A stretch of 64,000 nt of DNA from Hyphomicrobium sp. (lineage in GTDB: Bacteria; Pseudomonadota; Alphaproteobacteria; Rhizobiales; Hyphomicrobiaceae), in NCBI GenBank assembly GCA_030148425.1, contig JASBTM010000003.1, forward strand, positions 186,001 through 250,000, in the 5' to 3' direction. The notes beneath the pieces are model-generated. The model was not told the origin of the DNA and searched no databases. It saw only the letters and a list, made by a program, of their open reading frames with translations. Below are positions 45,226 to 54,431 of the stretch, piece after piece; position 1 is the stretch's first letter; every line of letters begins with the position of its first letter. Position numbers and translations under genes: made by a program.

Positions 45226-47754
45226 TTACGCTGCGCGCGAGCCGCCCGCCAGCCGATTTGCGCTTACCCCGCTCGTGCCGTTGTCCGTCGTCTGAGCGAC
45301 GGGGTTTTCGGGAATGCGTACGATGACGCGGGTTCCCCGGCCCTCTTCCGAGGTGATTTCGATAGTGCCGCCGTGAAGTTCTACGAGGCTTTTGGCAATT
45401 GAAAGGCCGAGCCCGGCCCCCCGGTGCTCCGATCCGCGGCTACGGCTCTCGAAACGCTGGAAGACGCGCCCGATCTGGTCTTTCGGGATGCCGATGCCCT
45501 CGTCGTCGATCCGGAAGTTGATGGTGCCGTTTTCGCGCCAGCAGGCGAGGTGCACGGTGCCGTTGACCTTCGAGAAGCCGACTGCGTTCGACAGGAGATT
45601 GTAAAGCACCTGCCGCATGCGCGTCTCGTCGACCATGATTTCCGTGACGTCGTCGGCGACGGCGATGTCGATGGTGAGGCGAGAGCGGACGGCGCGCTCG
45701 CGGATACCGAGGATCGCGGCGTCGATAATGGCGCGCACGCCCGCCGGAGCAAGCTTCAGCTCGAGGCCGCCGGCTTCGATGGTCGTCAAATCCAAGATGT
45801 CGTCGATGATGGCGAGCAGCGTCTTCGACGAGAACATGATGTCGGCGAGGTATTCGCGCTGCTTTGCGTTCAGGTCGCCCATCGCGGGGCTCGAGAGCAT
45901 ATCGGAGAAACCGATGATGGTCGTCAGCGGCGTCCGGAGCTCATACGAGATATGGCCGATGAAATTGGTCTTGAGCCGGTCGGCTGCGACCAGAGCTTCG
46001 TTGCGTTCGACCAAGGCGCGCTCGGCGAGCCTGACGTCGGTCACGTTGGCGAACGTCAGAAGCGTGGCGCCGTCAGGCAGCGGCATCAGTGCGTAATCGA
46101 CGACGAGATGATCGGTGCGATCCATCTGACCTGAGAAAGTCTCGCGCTCGTCCTGGAAGGCGGTCACGGCGCGGCCGATGCGCAGCCACGTACCGGCGTC
46201 CGGGAAGAGCGCCTGGACCGCGGCGATGATCTCGCCGATATGCGGCAGCTCGCCGAGCTTGCGCGGCGGAATCTGCCAGATATCGCAGAACGCGCGATTG
46301 AAGAGCTTGAGCCGTCCATCAGTGCCGAACACCGCGACGCCCTCTTTGAGGCTATCGAGGGTTTCACTTTGCACGTCGATCAGAGCGTTATAGCGGCTTT
46401 CGAGCGAAATACGGTCCGTCTCGTCAACGAAGAGATAGGTGACACCGCCGTCTGTCCGCTGCTCGGCAATGACCTTGACGATCCGGCCGTCCGTCAAATG
46501 CCAGGTGTCTTCAAGCGACGTGCCAGCACGCGAGCTTGCGAGCACTTGCGCTTTCCAATCGCGATGGCTGACGACGGGCGGCAAAACGCCGATTGCCCGT
46601 AGGCGGTCGAGGATTTCGCTGTCCGATGGCCGAGCGGAGAGCCACTCCGGGTCGAGCGACCAGAGTTTCGTGAAGGCCGCATTGTGGAAGACGAGTTTCT
46701 GCTCTTTGTCGAACAGGGCGACCGCCGTTTCGACGCGATCGAGCGTTCGGTCATAAGCCGCCACCTGCCGGTCAAGTTCGCCCTGGGCGGTTTCGATGTC
46801 GGTGACGTCGACGGCTGCTCCGGCCGTCATGCCGTCGACGGGCAGAATGACGATATCGTGCGGCTTGCGCTGGCCGCCCGCGATGAGGTGGACGCGAGCC
46901 TTGTAGCTTTCGCCTGCTGTCACGGCCTTGGCAATGTGCCGGCGCTGGCGTGTTTCGAGAAGCTCGATCTGGCGTTCGAGCACTTCAAGCTCGCTGTCGG
47001 CTTCCACGGCTTTGACATAGGCCGTGTTGACCCAGATGAGGCGACCGGCGTGATCGCGCAGCCAGACGGGCATCGGCAATGTTTCAAGCAACGCCCGGCT
47101 TGAGCGGATATCGCGCGCCAGCGCCGTGTGGTGCTCGTCGATGCGGGCGATTTCGGCCTTATAAGTCGATACGTCCTTGAAGCGCAGCACCGCTCGTCCA
47201 CCGGCCGCGCGACCTTCGGCTTCGAGCCTGTCGCCGGCATTCGTCTTCATGATGAGGCTGAAGGAGCGTCCGTTGGCGAAAAGTTTGTCGAGAGAGGTTT
47301 TGAGGGCATCGGCGGAGTCTGCTGCCAGCCATTGGCCGAAGCGCAGGATTTCGGCGTGCTGCTCGGGAAGTCCACGTATGCCCGTCAGCGTATGAGATAC
47401 GATGCGGACGGCCTCTCCCTGCTCCCAGAAGATCAGAACCTGGGGCTCGGCGCGGATGATCGCCTCAGCGGACGCGAGATTGCGGCGAAGCTGTTGGCTC
47501 TCGGCCTTGGCTTTGCGAGTCTCCTTCCGGGCGACGTTCGCCATGTGCCAGATGATCAGTCCAGCGATGAAGATCGCGCCCGCCACGAGCCCGCCGGCGG
47601 CCAGTTGGCGCATGTTCAACGCACCCGGTTCGAGGCGGCTGCCGCCGACGAAAATGGCAAGCATTGCCGCGACGCAGGCCATGGCCGCAACGAGCAGAAG
47701 CGCCAATTGCAGCTTGGTCGTTGAACGTCGACCGGATGGAGGCGTGACGGGCAT
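45226..47754 (-). CDS. divL: DivL-type cell-cycle kinase homologue
   Basis: The 842-residue protein has two membrane segments (near residues 18-40 and 55-75), PAS-like domains, a HisKA region and a complete HATPase domain (NLLSNAV, DDEGIGIP, GAGLGLSIAKSLV). The phospho-acceptor site reads HISYELRTPL: the usual His is Tyr604 (codon 45943-45945). This is the signature of DivL, which in Caulobacter controls CckA and CtrA rather than phosphorylating itself. The ATG at 47754 is chosen because the earlier one at 47961 would pass through the ahcY terminator. The gene heads the tsaE-murU-addBA-trxA operon. Confidence 0.9.
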   Translation of the reverse strand: MPVTPPSGRRSTTKLQLALLLVAAMACVAAMLAIFVGGSRLEPGALNMRQLAAGGLVAGAIFIAGLIIWHMANVARKETRKAKAESQQLRRNLASAEAIIRAEPQVLIFWEQGEAVRIVSHTLTGIRGLPEQHAEILRFGQWLAADSADALKTSLDKLFANGRSFSLIMKTNAGDRLEAEGRAAGGRAVLRFKDVSTYKAEIARIDEHHTALARDIRSSRALLETLPMPVWLRDHAGRLIWVNTAYVKAVEADSELEVLERQIELLETRQRRHIAKAVTAGESYKARVHLIAGGQRKPHDIVILPVDGMTAGAAVDVTDIETAQGELDRQVAAYDRTLDRVETAVALFDKEQKLVFHNAAFTKLWSLDPEWLSARPSDSEILDRLRAIGVLPPVVSHRDWKAQVLASSRAGTSLEDTWHLTDGRIVKVIAEQRTDGGVTYLFVDETDRISLESRYNALIDVQSETLDSLKEGVAVFGTDGRLKLFNRAFCDIWQIPPRKLGELPHIGEIIAAVQALFPDAGTWLRIGRAVTAFQDERETFSGQMDRTDHLVVDYALMPLPDGATLLTFANVTDVRLAERALVERNEALVAADRLKTNFIGHISYELRTPLTTIIGFSDMLSSPAMGDLNAKQREYLADIMFSSKTLLAIIDDILDLTTIEAGGLELKLAPAGVRAIIDAAILGIRERAVRSRLTIDIAVADDVTEIMVDETRMRQVLYNLLSNAVGFSKVNGTVHLACWRENGTINFRIDDEGIGIPKDQIGRVFQRFESRSRGSEHRGAGLGLSIAKSLVELHGGTIEITSEEGRGTRVIVRIPENPVAQTTDNGTSGVSANRLAGGSRAA

Positions 47755-47884
47755 TGCATTCCATTGCGCGTAGGATCGATCGGCCGGTCCGGTGCGGACA
47801 TGCCCGATCGCTTCCCGAATCTCTCGATACGAATCACATTGAGTATGCGGTGCCGGAGCGGCGGCCGCTACCGCGAGAGGCTGA

Positions 47885-47923
47885 CGCAAAATGAAACGGC
47901 GCCAGAGTGTTTCCCTGGCGCCG
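47885..47923 (-). terminator. Rho-independent terminator after ahcY
   Basis: On the minus strand a nine-pair stem (CGGCGCCAG with CTGGCGCCG) is followed by TTTCATTTTG, 35 bases beyond the ahcY stop. It separates ahcY from divL. Confidence 0.8.
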
Positions 47924-47957
47924 CGAAAGTTGCTGATTCGGCAGGGCCGAACGACCA

Positions 47958-49367
47958 TCAATACCGGTAATGGTCGGCCTTGAACGGTCCTTCGGGCTTC
48001 ACGCCGATGTAGGAAGCCTGGTCGGGGCGAAGCTTCGTGAGCGTGGCGCCGATCTTCGCCAGGTGAAGCATCGCGACCTTTTCGTCGAGGTGCTTCGGCA
48101 ACGTGTAGACTTCTTGCTTGTACTTGCCCTGGTTCGTGAACAACTCGATCTGCGCCAGCGTCTGGTTCGTAAACGAAGCTGACATGACGAACGAAGGGTG
48201 ACCCATGGCGTTGCCGAGGTTCACGAGGCGGCCCTCCGACAGCAGGATGATGCGGCGGCCGGTCGGAAACTCGATTTCATCGACCTGCGGCTTGATGTTG
48301 TTCCACTTGAGGTTCTTGAGGCCAGCGACCTGGATCTCGTTGTCGAAGTGGCCAATGTTGCAGACGATCGCCCGGTCCTTCATCGCACGCATGTGCTCGA
48401 CCGTGATGATGTCCTTGTTGCCGGTCGCAGTGACGAAGATGTCGGCGCGTGGCGCGGCGTCTTCCATCGTCACGACCTCATAGCCTTCCATCGAAGCCTG
48501 CAGCGCGCAGATCGGGTCGATTTCCGACACCATCACGCGGCAACCCGCGTTGCGAAGCGAGGCGGCGGAACCTTTGCCCACGTCGCCAAAGCCCGCGACC
48601 ATCGCGACCTTGCCGGCCATCATGACGTCGGTGCCGCGGCGGATGCCGTCGACGAGGCTTTCACGGCAGCCGTACAGGTTGTCGAACTTCGACTTGGTGA
48701 CGCTGTCGTTGACGTTGATCGCCGGCCACAGCAGCGTGCCGGCCTTCTGCATGTCGTAGAGACGATGAACGCCCGTGGTCGTTTCTTCCGAGACGCCCTT
48801 GATGCTGTCGGCAAGTTTCTGGAAATAGCCTTTCGGCTTTTCTTTAAGGATGCGCTTGATCAGCGCGAAGAAGATTTCCTCTTCCTCGCTGTTGTGCTGA
48901 TCGAGGAACATGGTGTCGCCCTTCTCGGCGCGCAGGCCGAGATGCACGAACATGGTCGCGTCGCCGCCGTCGTCGAGGATCATGTTCGGCGCGCCGCCGT
49001 CACTCCAGTCGAACAGCTTGGCAGTGTAGTCCCAGTAATCTTTCAGCGTTTCGCCCTTCCAGGCGAAAACCGGGATGCCGGCAGCCGCGATGGCTGCAGC
49101 AGCATGGTCCTGAGTCGAGTAGATGTTGCACGATACCCAGCGGATATCGGCGCCGAGAGCAGCCAGCGTCTCGATCAGAACTGCCGTCTGGATCGTCATG
49201 TGCAACGATCCGGCGATGCGCGCGCCCTTGAGCGGCTTGGAAGCACCGTATTCCTCACGTGTCGCCATGAGGCCCGGCATTTCGGTCTCTGCGATGGAGA
49301 TTTCCTTGCGCCCCCATTCGGCGAGGCCGAGATCTTTGACGATGTAATCGGAGAATTTTGTGCTCAT
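47958..49367 (-). CDS. ahcY: Adenosylhomocysteinase
   Basis: The 469-residue enzyme splits S-adenosylhomocysteine, the product of methylation. Features are [13 protein letters not shown] near residue 30, [17 protein letters not shown], and the NAD domain with [17 protein letters not shown], and [12 protein letters not shown] ... [18 protein letters not shown] at the end. The ATG at 49367 gives [12 protein letters not shown]; longer frames to 49520 are not supported. I saw no SAH riboswitch upstream. ahcY before divL and near the HPr genes is usual in alphaproteobacteria. Confidence 0.96.
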   Translation of the reverse strand: MSTKFSDYIVKDLGLAEWGRKEISIAETEMPGLMATREEYGASKPLKGARIAGSLHMTIQTAVLIETLAALGADIRWVSCNIYSTQDHAAAAIAAAGIPVFAWKGETLKDYWDYTAKLFDWSDGGAPNMILDDGGDATMFVHLGLRAEKGDTMFLDQHNSEEEEIFFALIKRILKEKPKGYFQKLADSIKGVSEETTTGVHRLYDMQKAGTLLWPAINVNDSVTKSKFDNLYGCRESLVDGIRRGTDVMMAGKVAMVAGFGDVGKGSAASLRNAGCRVMVSEIDPICALQASMEGYEVVTMEDAAPRADIFVTATGNKDIITVEHMRAMKDRAIVCNIGHFDNEIQVAGLKNLKWNNIKPQVDEIEFPTGRRIILLSEGRLVNLGNAMGHPSFVMSASFTNQTLAQIELFTNQGKYKQEVYTLPKHLDEKVAMLHLAKIGATLTKLRPDQASYIGVKPEGPFKADHYRY

Positions 49368-49743
49368 GCGGCTTGGTTCCTCATAGATGCACCGGACGTC
49401 GCGCGGTTTCGCGCTGTGCCGATGCGGTTCGTCTCGCCCGGCTAGGGAAGTGGCTCCCGGAGGCCTGTTCCGCGGCTCGTATAGCGAAGTCGGGCGGCGG
49501 ACGCAATAACATATAAGCAAGTCTTTATGTCTTCATCGCGTCGCATGCGAGGTGGGAAGGCCGCGAAGGGCAAAGCTTTCGTGGTTATGAAATCATGTAT
49601 TCGCGCGAATTTTATTGATTTGATTTATATATATAGAAGTAATCATCCATTAATCTCGCGATAAATTAAAAATTATCACATTAATTGCTTTTAAATCTAC
49701 CGCCGCCAAGGTCCAGGGATGTATTTCTCCGTGGAGCGGAACG
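49368..49743. other. Intergenic region between ahcY and the TadG-like gene
   Basis: This 376-base region separates two divergent genes. The part next to ahcY (49368-49510) is GC-rich and has no coding signal I accept. The part from about 49580 to 49710 is very AT-rich, with TATATATATA and several A/T blocks, quite unlike the surrounding genome, and probably holds the promoter of the rightward gene. No tRNA or clear riboswitch was seen. Confidence 0.5.
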
Positions 49744-51162
49744 ATGAGTATTGCGTCTGTATTGCGTGCTCTGGGCAGGGATGAAGTTGTGCGCCGCTTA
49801 GCGGCGGCCAAGGCTCGCGGCCTCTCGCGATTGAATGCCTTTGGCGACGACACACGTGGCAGCGTGGTCATAATTTTCGGTCTCGCCATCTTTGTGCTTT
49901 TCATGATGGTGGGGCTTGCTGTCGATTTCGGTCGCTTCGTCAACGCGCGCAACCAAACCATCGAAGCCACCGACGCAGCCGTGTTGGCCGGGGCGCGCGC
50001 GCTGCAGACCAATGGCGGCAACCAGTCTGCGGCGCAGGACGTCGCGATGACCTATTATCAGCAGGCAATCAAGGATCGCATCCCGCTGGCCTCCGACAGC
50101 ATCAAATTCCTCGTGACCGACAACGGCACGGCGATGATCGCGGATGGCAATGCCAGCATCGCGACGCCTTTTATGCATCTCGGCTTCCTGGGCACCGACC
50201 AGATGAAGACCCTGCCGCTGCTGCACTCAAACGGCACGGACTATTCCAAGGCTGTTCTCGCGGTTGGCGGCAATGGTCAGACGAACCTTGAAGTCTCGTT
50301 GATGCTCGACATCACGGGGTCGATGTCTGGTCAGAAGTTGACCGATATGAAGGCGGCCGCGAGCGATCTGGTAAACATCGTCGTTTGGAAGGACCAGAGC
50401 GAATACACGTCGAAGATCGCGATCGTGCCGTTTGCTTATGATGTTCGATTGCCGACAACTTCCAACAATGCTTTTAAGTTGGCGACCGGGAACACGAAAA
50501 CGAACTATCCGTGCGTCGTAGAGCGCACAGGTAGCCAGAAGTATACAGACGCAGCTCCGAAATCGGGGCAGTACGTCATGGTGCACAGCTCTTCCAGCAG
50601 TTCGGTATCGCCGACGTGCGATTTGCCCTCGGCGGCAGAGGCTCTTCCTTTAACGAGCAACACCACAACTTTGTTGAGCAAGATTTCAGGGCTGAAGACG
50701 GCTGGTAGCACTGCGGGCCAAGTCGGAACCGCTTGGGCATGGTACATGCTTTCCCCCAACTGGTCGTCGCTTTGGCCGAATTCGGCTGCAGCTGCTTACG
50801 GAACAGATAAGCTGAAGAAAATTGCCGTGCTCATGACGGACGGTGAATACAACACGTCCTACACGTCGGTTGGTTATCCGGTGAGCGAGTCGATCAATGG
50901 CACCAAAGTGACCTGTAAAAATGCGGCCAACGTTGATTGTTCTGCTGCTCAGGCGCTCAAGCAATGCGATGGGATGAAAAAGGCCGGGATCGAAGTATAT
51001 ACTGTCGGCTTCCAGCTTGGCGGCAGTCAGCTTGCAATCAATACGCTGTCGGGCTGCGCAACGGACGCCAACCACTTCTACAATTCGTCGACGGGTGATG
51101 CTTTGAAGGCCGCGTTCCGGGACATCGCGCTCAAGATTTCGACCCTTTATCTCTCGCAATAA
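49744..51162 (+). CDS. TadG-like surface/pilus protein with VWA domain
   Basis: A 472-residue protein with an N-terminal basic stretch, then one membrane segment (SVVIIFGLAIFVLFMMVGLAVDF, residues about 40-62) with the TadE/TadG helix continuation VNARNQTIEATDAAVLAGARAL. A von Willebrand A-like domain follows, with the metal-binding DITGSMSG and VLMTDGEYN motifs, and Ser/Thr-rich, Cys-containing loops. TadG proteins help tight-adherence pili or envelope adhesion. No other tad genes are here, so its machine, if any, is elsewhere. It lies between ahcY and HPr, which are often close neighbours. Confidence 0.82.
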   Translation: MSIASVLRALGRDEVVRRLAAAKARGLSRLNAFGDDTRGSVVIIFGLAIFVLFMMVGLAVDFGRFVNARNQTIEATDAAVLAGARALQTNGGNQSAAQDVAMTYYQQAIKDRIPLASDSIKFLVTDNGTAMIADGNASIATPFMHLGFLGTDQMKTLPLLHSNGTDYSKAVLAVGGNGQTNLEVSLMLDITGSMSGQKLTDMKAAASDLVNIVVWKDQSEYTSKIAIVPFAYDVRLPTTSNNAFKLATGNTKTNYPCVVERTGSQKYTDAAPKSGQYVMVHSSSSSSVSPTCDLPSAAEALPLTSNTTTLLSKISGLKTAGSTAGQVGTAWAWYMLSPNWSSLWPNSAAAAYGTDKLKKIAVLMTDGEYNTSYTSVGYPVSESINGTKVTCKNAANVDCSAAQALKQCDGMKKAGIEVYTVGFQLGGSQLAINTLSGCATDANHFYNSSTGDALKAAFRDIALKISTLYLSQ

Positions 51163-51191
51163 GGGGCGGCACGAACGGGCACTCCCAAAAG

Positions 51192-51222
51192 GGGGACGCT
51201 TCGGCGTCTCTCTTTTTGTTTG
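51192..51222 (+). terminator. Rho-independent terminator after the TadG-like gene
   Basis: A six-pair stem (GGACGC with GCGTCT, including one G-U pair) capped by the stable TTCG loop is followed by CTCTTTTTGTTT, 31 bases after the stop. Confidence 0.75.
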
Positions 51223-51272
51223 TGCTTGGCGACTCCGCTGCGCGGAGCCGGCTGCCAAGCACGAAGATAGTT

Positions 51273-51578
51273 TCAAGCGTCGCCGACGCATTCCTCGTCG
51301 AAGCCTGCTTCGACCAGCTGCACCAACGCCTGGAGGGCTTCGGGTCCCTGCGGGCCTTCAGCGACGATGTGCAATTCCGAGCCCGGCCCCGCGGCGAGCA
51401 TCATCAAGCCCATGATCGATGTGGCGCCGACCGAATTGCCATGGTGGGTGACTGTGACGGTCGCATCGAAAGATTCGGCGCACTTGACGAACTTTGCCGA
51501 TGCGCGGGCGTGCAGGCCCTTGATGTTGCGGATGATGACTACGGCTTCAGGTTTCAGGCTATTGGCCAGTTCTGGCAT
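51273..51578 (-). CDS. HPr-like phosphocarrier protein
   Basis: A 101-residue HPr protein. The phosphorylated His is in GLHARASAKF, and the regulatory Ser is in ATSIMGLMMLA. There are no sugar permease genes around; with EIIA and HprK it belongs to the incomplete regulatory phosphotransfer system of alphaproteobacteria, which links carbon and nitrogen status to signalling. It is the last gene of the chvI-chvG-hprK-EIIA-HPr run, nine bases after EIIA. Confidence 0.93.
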   Translation of the reverse strand: MPELANSLKPEAVVIIRNIKGLHARASAKFVKCAESFDATVTVTHHGNSVGATSIMGLMMLAAGPGSELHIVAEGPQGPEALQALVQLVEAGFDEECVGDA

Positions 51579-51587
51579 GTGTCGCTC

Positions 51588-51989
51588 TCAGCCGCCGGAG
51601 AGTTCTTGACTAGCAACCTTGATGTATTTCTTGCCGGCGTCGCGCGCCATAATGACAGCTTGGTCCAGCGGTGTCTCGCCACGAATGCTCGCGAGTTTCA
51701 CAAGGATCGGCAGGCTGATCCCGGCGATCACTTCCGCCTTCGTTTCATCCATGACGGAAATTGCGAGATTGGACGGCGTTCCGCCAAACATATCCGTCAA
51801 GATGATGACGCCTTTGCCGCCGTCGACGCTTTGTACGGCATTTAGAATCTCGAGCCGGCGCGCTTCCATATCATCATCAGGTCCGATGGCGATCGTTTCA
51901 AGCGACGCTTGTTTTCCGACGACGTGCTCAAGCGCGTTGCGAAACTCTTGCGCAAGCCCGCCATGGGAGACGATGACAAGTCCGATCAT
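51588..51989 (-). CDS. PTS EIIA protein, mannose family
   Basis: A 133-residue EIIA-Man domain with the active His in VIVSHGGLAQEF, VIILTDMFGGTPSNLA and GISLPILVKL. It accepts phosphate from HPr; in these organisms it probably has a regulatory role because no EIIB/C genes follow. It lies between hprK (108 bases upstream) and HPr (nine bases downstream). Confidence 0.93.
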   Translation of the reverse strand: MIGLVIVSHGGLAQEFRNALEHVVGKQASLETIAIGPDDDMEARRLEILNAVQSVDGGKGVIILTDMFGGTPSNLAISVMDETKAEVIAGISLPILVKLASIRGETPLDQAVIMARDAGKKYIKVASQELSGG

Positions 51990-52097
51990 GAGCGACGGGC
52001 CATTTCATTACCATCCGGCGTGGTCGACTGACCTACGCCGTATGGCGCGGAAAGTGGCAAGTGTTTGGCGCGGGTGCAAGCGGTTTCTCGACCGGCC

Positions 52098-52574
52098 TCA
52101 GGCCTTTGATGAGGGACGTGGCTGGGGAGCCATGAGAATGGCTGTTACAAGTTTTAAGGCGCTGGAACTCTCGAACGGCGACAGCCGCAGCAGGGGGATA
52201 TCGAGGCCCAGAATGCGGGCCACGGGCCACGGATCGGGATATCTCTCGATGGCGCCGCCGCGGATAAGGTCTGCGACCAGAACGACCTCCGCCTCGGGGA
52301 TCGCGGGGATTTCGAGGATGCCGACCCCGCGGATTTCAAGCTTTCCCCTGAGCGTCGCAGGCGCGCTGGCGACAATCGCGGACCTTTGCTCCTTTAGTAG
52401 CACCTGATCGTCGGCGACCAGTCTGACGGCGTCCTGGACGATTGCGGATGGGGCTAGACCCAGGCATCTCAGCGCCAGATCGGATTTGCCCGAGCCTGAG
52501 GGGCCGCGGATCAGGGCGGCGCGAGTGCCAACGGCAATCGCCGTCGCGTGCACGCGCTCAGCTTCGCCAGACAA
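52098..52574 (-). CDS. hprK: HPr kinase/phosphorylase, short alphaproteobacterial type
   Basis: The 158-residue protein contains only the C-terminal catalytic domain of HprK. GPSGSGKSDLALRCL is the P-loop, VADDQVLL and EIRGVGILEIP (with the E-I-R-G signature) follow. It phosphorylates the regulatory Ser of HPr. It lacks the N-terminal domain of the 310-residue Gram-positive enzymes, as usual in rhizobia. Its start overlaps the chvG stop by 17 bases. Confidence 0.92.
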   Translation of the reverse strand: MSGEAERVHATAIAVGTRAALIRGPSGSGKSDLALRCLGLAPSAIVQDAVRLVADDQVLLKEQRSAIVASAPATLRGKLEIRGVGILEIPAIPEAEVVLVADLIRGGAIERYPDPWPVARILGLDIPLLRLSPFESSSALKLVTAILMAPQPRPSSKA

Positions 52575-54405
52575 GACCGGTTCCTACTATAGGCGAGAGT
52601 GGAAGGCGGACCGTAAACCGTGCGCCCTTGCGCGACGGATCGTCGTTCGCGCCGCGATTTTCCGCGAAGATTTCGCCGTTGTGGCTGACGATGATCTCGC
52701 GGGAGATGGAAAGGCCGAGGCCGGAGTTCTTTCCGCGCTTGGCGTCCGTCAGCGGCCGGTCGCTGTAGAACCTGTCGAAGATCTGACCGAGCTTGTTTGG
52801 CGGGATTCCCGGACCTTCGTCCTCGATCGTGATCTCGACCTTGCTGCCGTTCGTACGGGCGCGAACTGTCACCATTGCGCCTTCGGGCGAGAACGACAGG
52901 GCGTTGTCGATGAGATTGGTGAAGACTTGGCCTAGCCGGCTATCGTTTCCGCGCACCATGTACGACGCCATCGAGCCGGGCTCGACGAATAGGCGGATAT
53001 TGCGGCTGTCATCCGCCAGCATGTCGGTAAAGAGGCTGTTGACGCTTTCGAGCACGGTCCGGATGTCGATCGGCTGCATTTCCTGGCGTGCGAGTTCGGC
53101 GTCAAGGCGCGACGTGCTTGCAATATCGTTGATCAGGCGGTTGAGGCGTTTCAGCTCCGCCTGGATTTCCTGCACGAGCGCGGTGCGGTCGGCATCGGAC
53201 TTCGCGTATGCCATGGCTTCGGCAGTCGAGCGTGCGGCGGCGAGCGGGTTTTTGAGTTCATGGGCGACGTCGGCCGCGAACTTCTCGCTTGCTTCGATGC
53301 GCCGGTAAAGCGCGTTCGTCATGGCGACAAAGGCGCGGCCGGTCTGGCCGACCTCGTCGCGGCGCGCGGCCAAATCGGGCAGCTGTTCGCGCGCCGAAAT
53401 ATTCTGCGAAACGCGGTTGGCGGCGTCGGAAAGCCGGCGCATCGGCCCTGCAACCGTACGCTCCAGCACCAGGGAGCTTCCTATCGCGACGAGGAGTGCC
53501 ATCGCGGCGATCTGCAGGATCAGCCAGCGCTCGTCCCACAGGATGTCGTCGATGTCGCCGGGGTTCGTCGAGATCAACAGCACGCCGAGGATCTTGTTGC
53601 CGCGCTTGATCGGCTCAGCCATCGAGACGATTTGCTGGCCGTGGCGATTGAGCAGGAGGATCGGCGTTTCTATGCCATTCTCGGCGGCGTTGCGAACCTC
53701 AGGATAAAGGAAGCCATTGGCCGTGCCGAGCTCACGATAGACTTTGAGTTCTTTGTTGATCACCCAGTAATGCAGCCGGGTCCAGAAATTCTTGAGGCGG
53801 GGTGTCGGGTCGTTGGCGTCGATGGAGTTATCCGTGGCCTCGCCGCTCGAAAACAGCGCGTCGCCGTTCAAAATGAGCGTGCCCTTCGTCGAATAAATAC
53901 GCGCCTTGAGATCGGCCGGGCCGACGAGCTTTCTCAAGATGACGACGGCTTGATGCGGGTCGATCGGCAATTCGAGGGCGGCGAAGGCGTCGTCGCGCTG
54001 GGCGCGGGGCAGCGTCTTTTCGGGGATGCGATTGGGATCGAAGATCGCGCGCTCGTTGACGGCGCGATAGGCGATGGCTTCGGCGGTGATGCGCGAGACC
54101 GTCTTGACGACGTCGACCTTCGCGTCGAGCAGCCAGCCGTGATGGAGGCTGAGATAGAGCATCGCGCCGAGCAGGCCGGCCAAGCCGAGCAGGTTCGCAA
54201 GGAGGATGCGGCGCCTCAGGTTTTTCCCGATGGCGCGCGCGATCCAGCCTTTCGCCAACCAGCTGCCGACCCCGTTGGCCGCGCGCAGAAAGACGCTCCG
54301 CAAGTCGAATTTCGGCCGCGTCTTGGCTGCTTCGGGCGCAGCGATTTCGCTCGCGGGGCTATCGAGCGCCGCCGCTGATGCGATGTCGTTGCTGTCTAGT
54401 GCCAT
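52558..54405 (-). CDS. chvG: Sensor histidine kinase ChvG
   Basis: A 615-residue membrane kinase. It has a short cytoplasmic N-terminus, a membrane segment (NLLGLAGLLGAMLYLSL), a periplasmic domain of about 190 residues, a second membrane segment (LILQIAAMALLVAIGSSLVL), HAMP, HisKA with ADVAHELKNPLAAA, and HATPase (NLIDNALSFSP, DEGPGIPPNKLG, GLGLSISREI). With ChvI it forms the acid/envelope system of Hyphomicrobiales (ExoS in Sinorhizobium). It lies between chvI (26 bases upstream) and hprK, the standard layout. Confidence 0.93.
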   Translation of the reverse strand: MALDSNDIASAAALDSPASEIAAPEAAKTRPKFDLRSVFLRAANGVGSWLAKGWIARAIGKNLRRRILLANLLGLAGLLGAMLYLSLHHGWLLDAKVDVVKTVSRITAEAIAYRAVNERAIFDPNRIPEKTLPRAQRDDAFAALELPIDPHQAVVILRKLVGPADLKARIYSTKGTLILNGDALFSSGEATDNSIDANDPTPRLKNFWTRLHYWVINKELKVYRELGTANGFLYPEVRNAAENGIETPILLLNRHGQQIVSMAEPIKRGNKILGVLLISTNPGDIDDILWDERWLILQIAAMALLVAIGSSLVLERTVAGPMRRLSDAANRVSQNISAREQLPDLAARRDEVGQTGRAFVAMTNALYRRIEASEKFAADVAHELKNPLAAARSTAEAMAYAKSDADRTALVQEIQAELKRLNRLINDIASTSRLDAELARQEMQPIDIRTVLESVNSLFTDMLADDSRNIRLFVEPGSMASYMVRGNDSRLGQVFTNLIDNALSFSPEGAMVTVRARTNGSKVEITIEDEGPGIPPNKLGQIFDRFYSDRPLTDAKRGKNSGLGLSISREIIVSHNGEIFAENRGANDDPSRKGARFTVRLPLSPIVGTGLVWRS

Positions 54406-54431
54406 CCAGTCCCCGGTGGCTGATCGGCCGC

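Noticed and set aside
47755-47961. Extended N-terminus of the DivL-like protein
   Set aside because: It would cross a clear terminator hairpin after ahcY and overlap the ahcY 3' end; the extra residues look like translated non-coding DNA.
48198-49445. 415-codon frame antisense to ahcY
   Set aside because: ahcY is fully supported; the frame has the odd Asp/His/Val/Arg bias typical of mirror frames.
49368-49520. Possible SAH riboswitch or leader peptide before ahcY
   Set aside because: I could not match the conserved core of the SAH riboswitch, and the frame extension gives an unrelated, Arg/Pro-rich leader.
53260-54378. 372-codon frame antisense to chvG
   Set aside because: It is wholly inside the certain chvG gene and shows no domain or ribosome-binding site.
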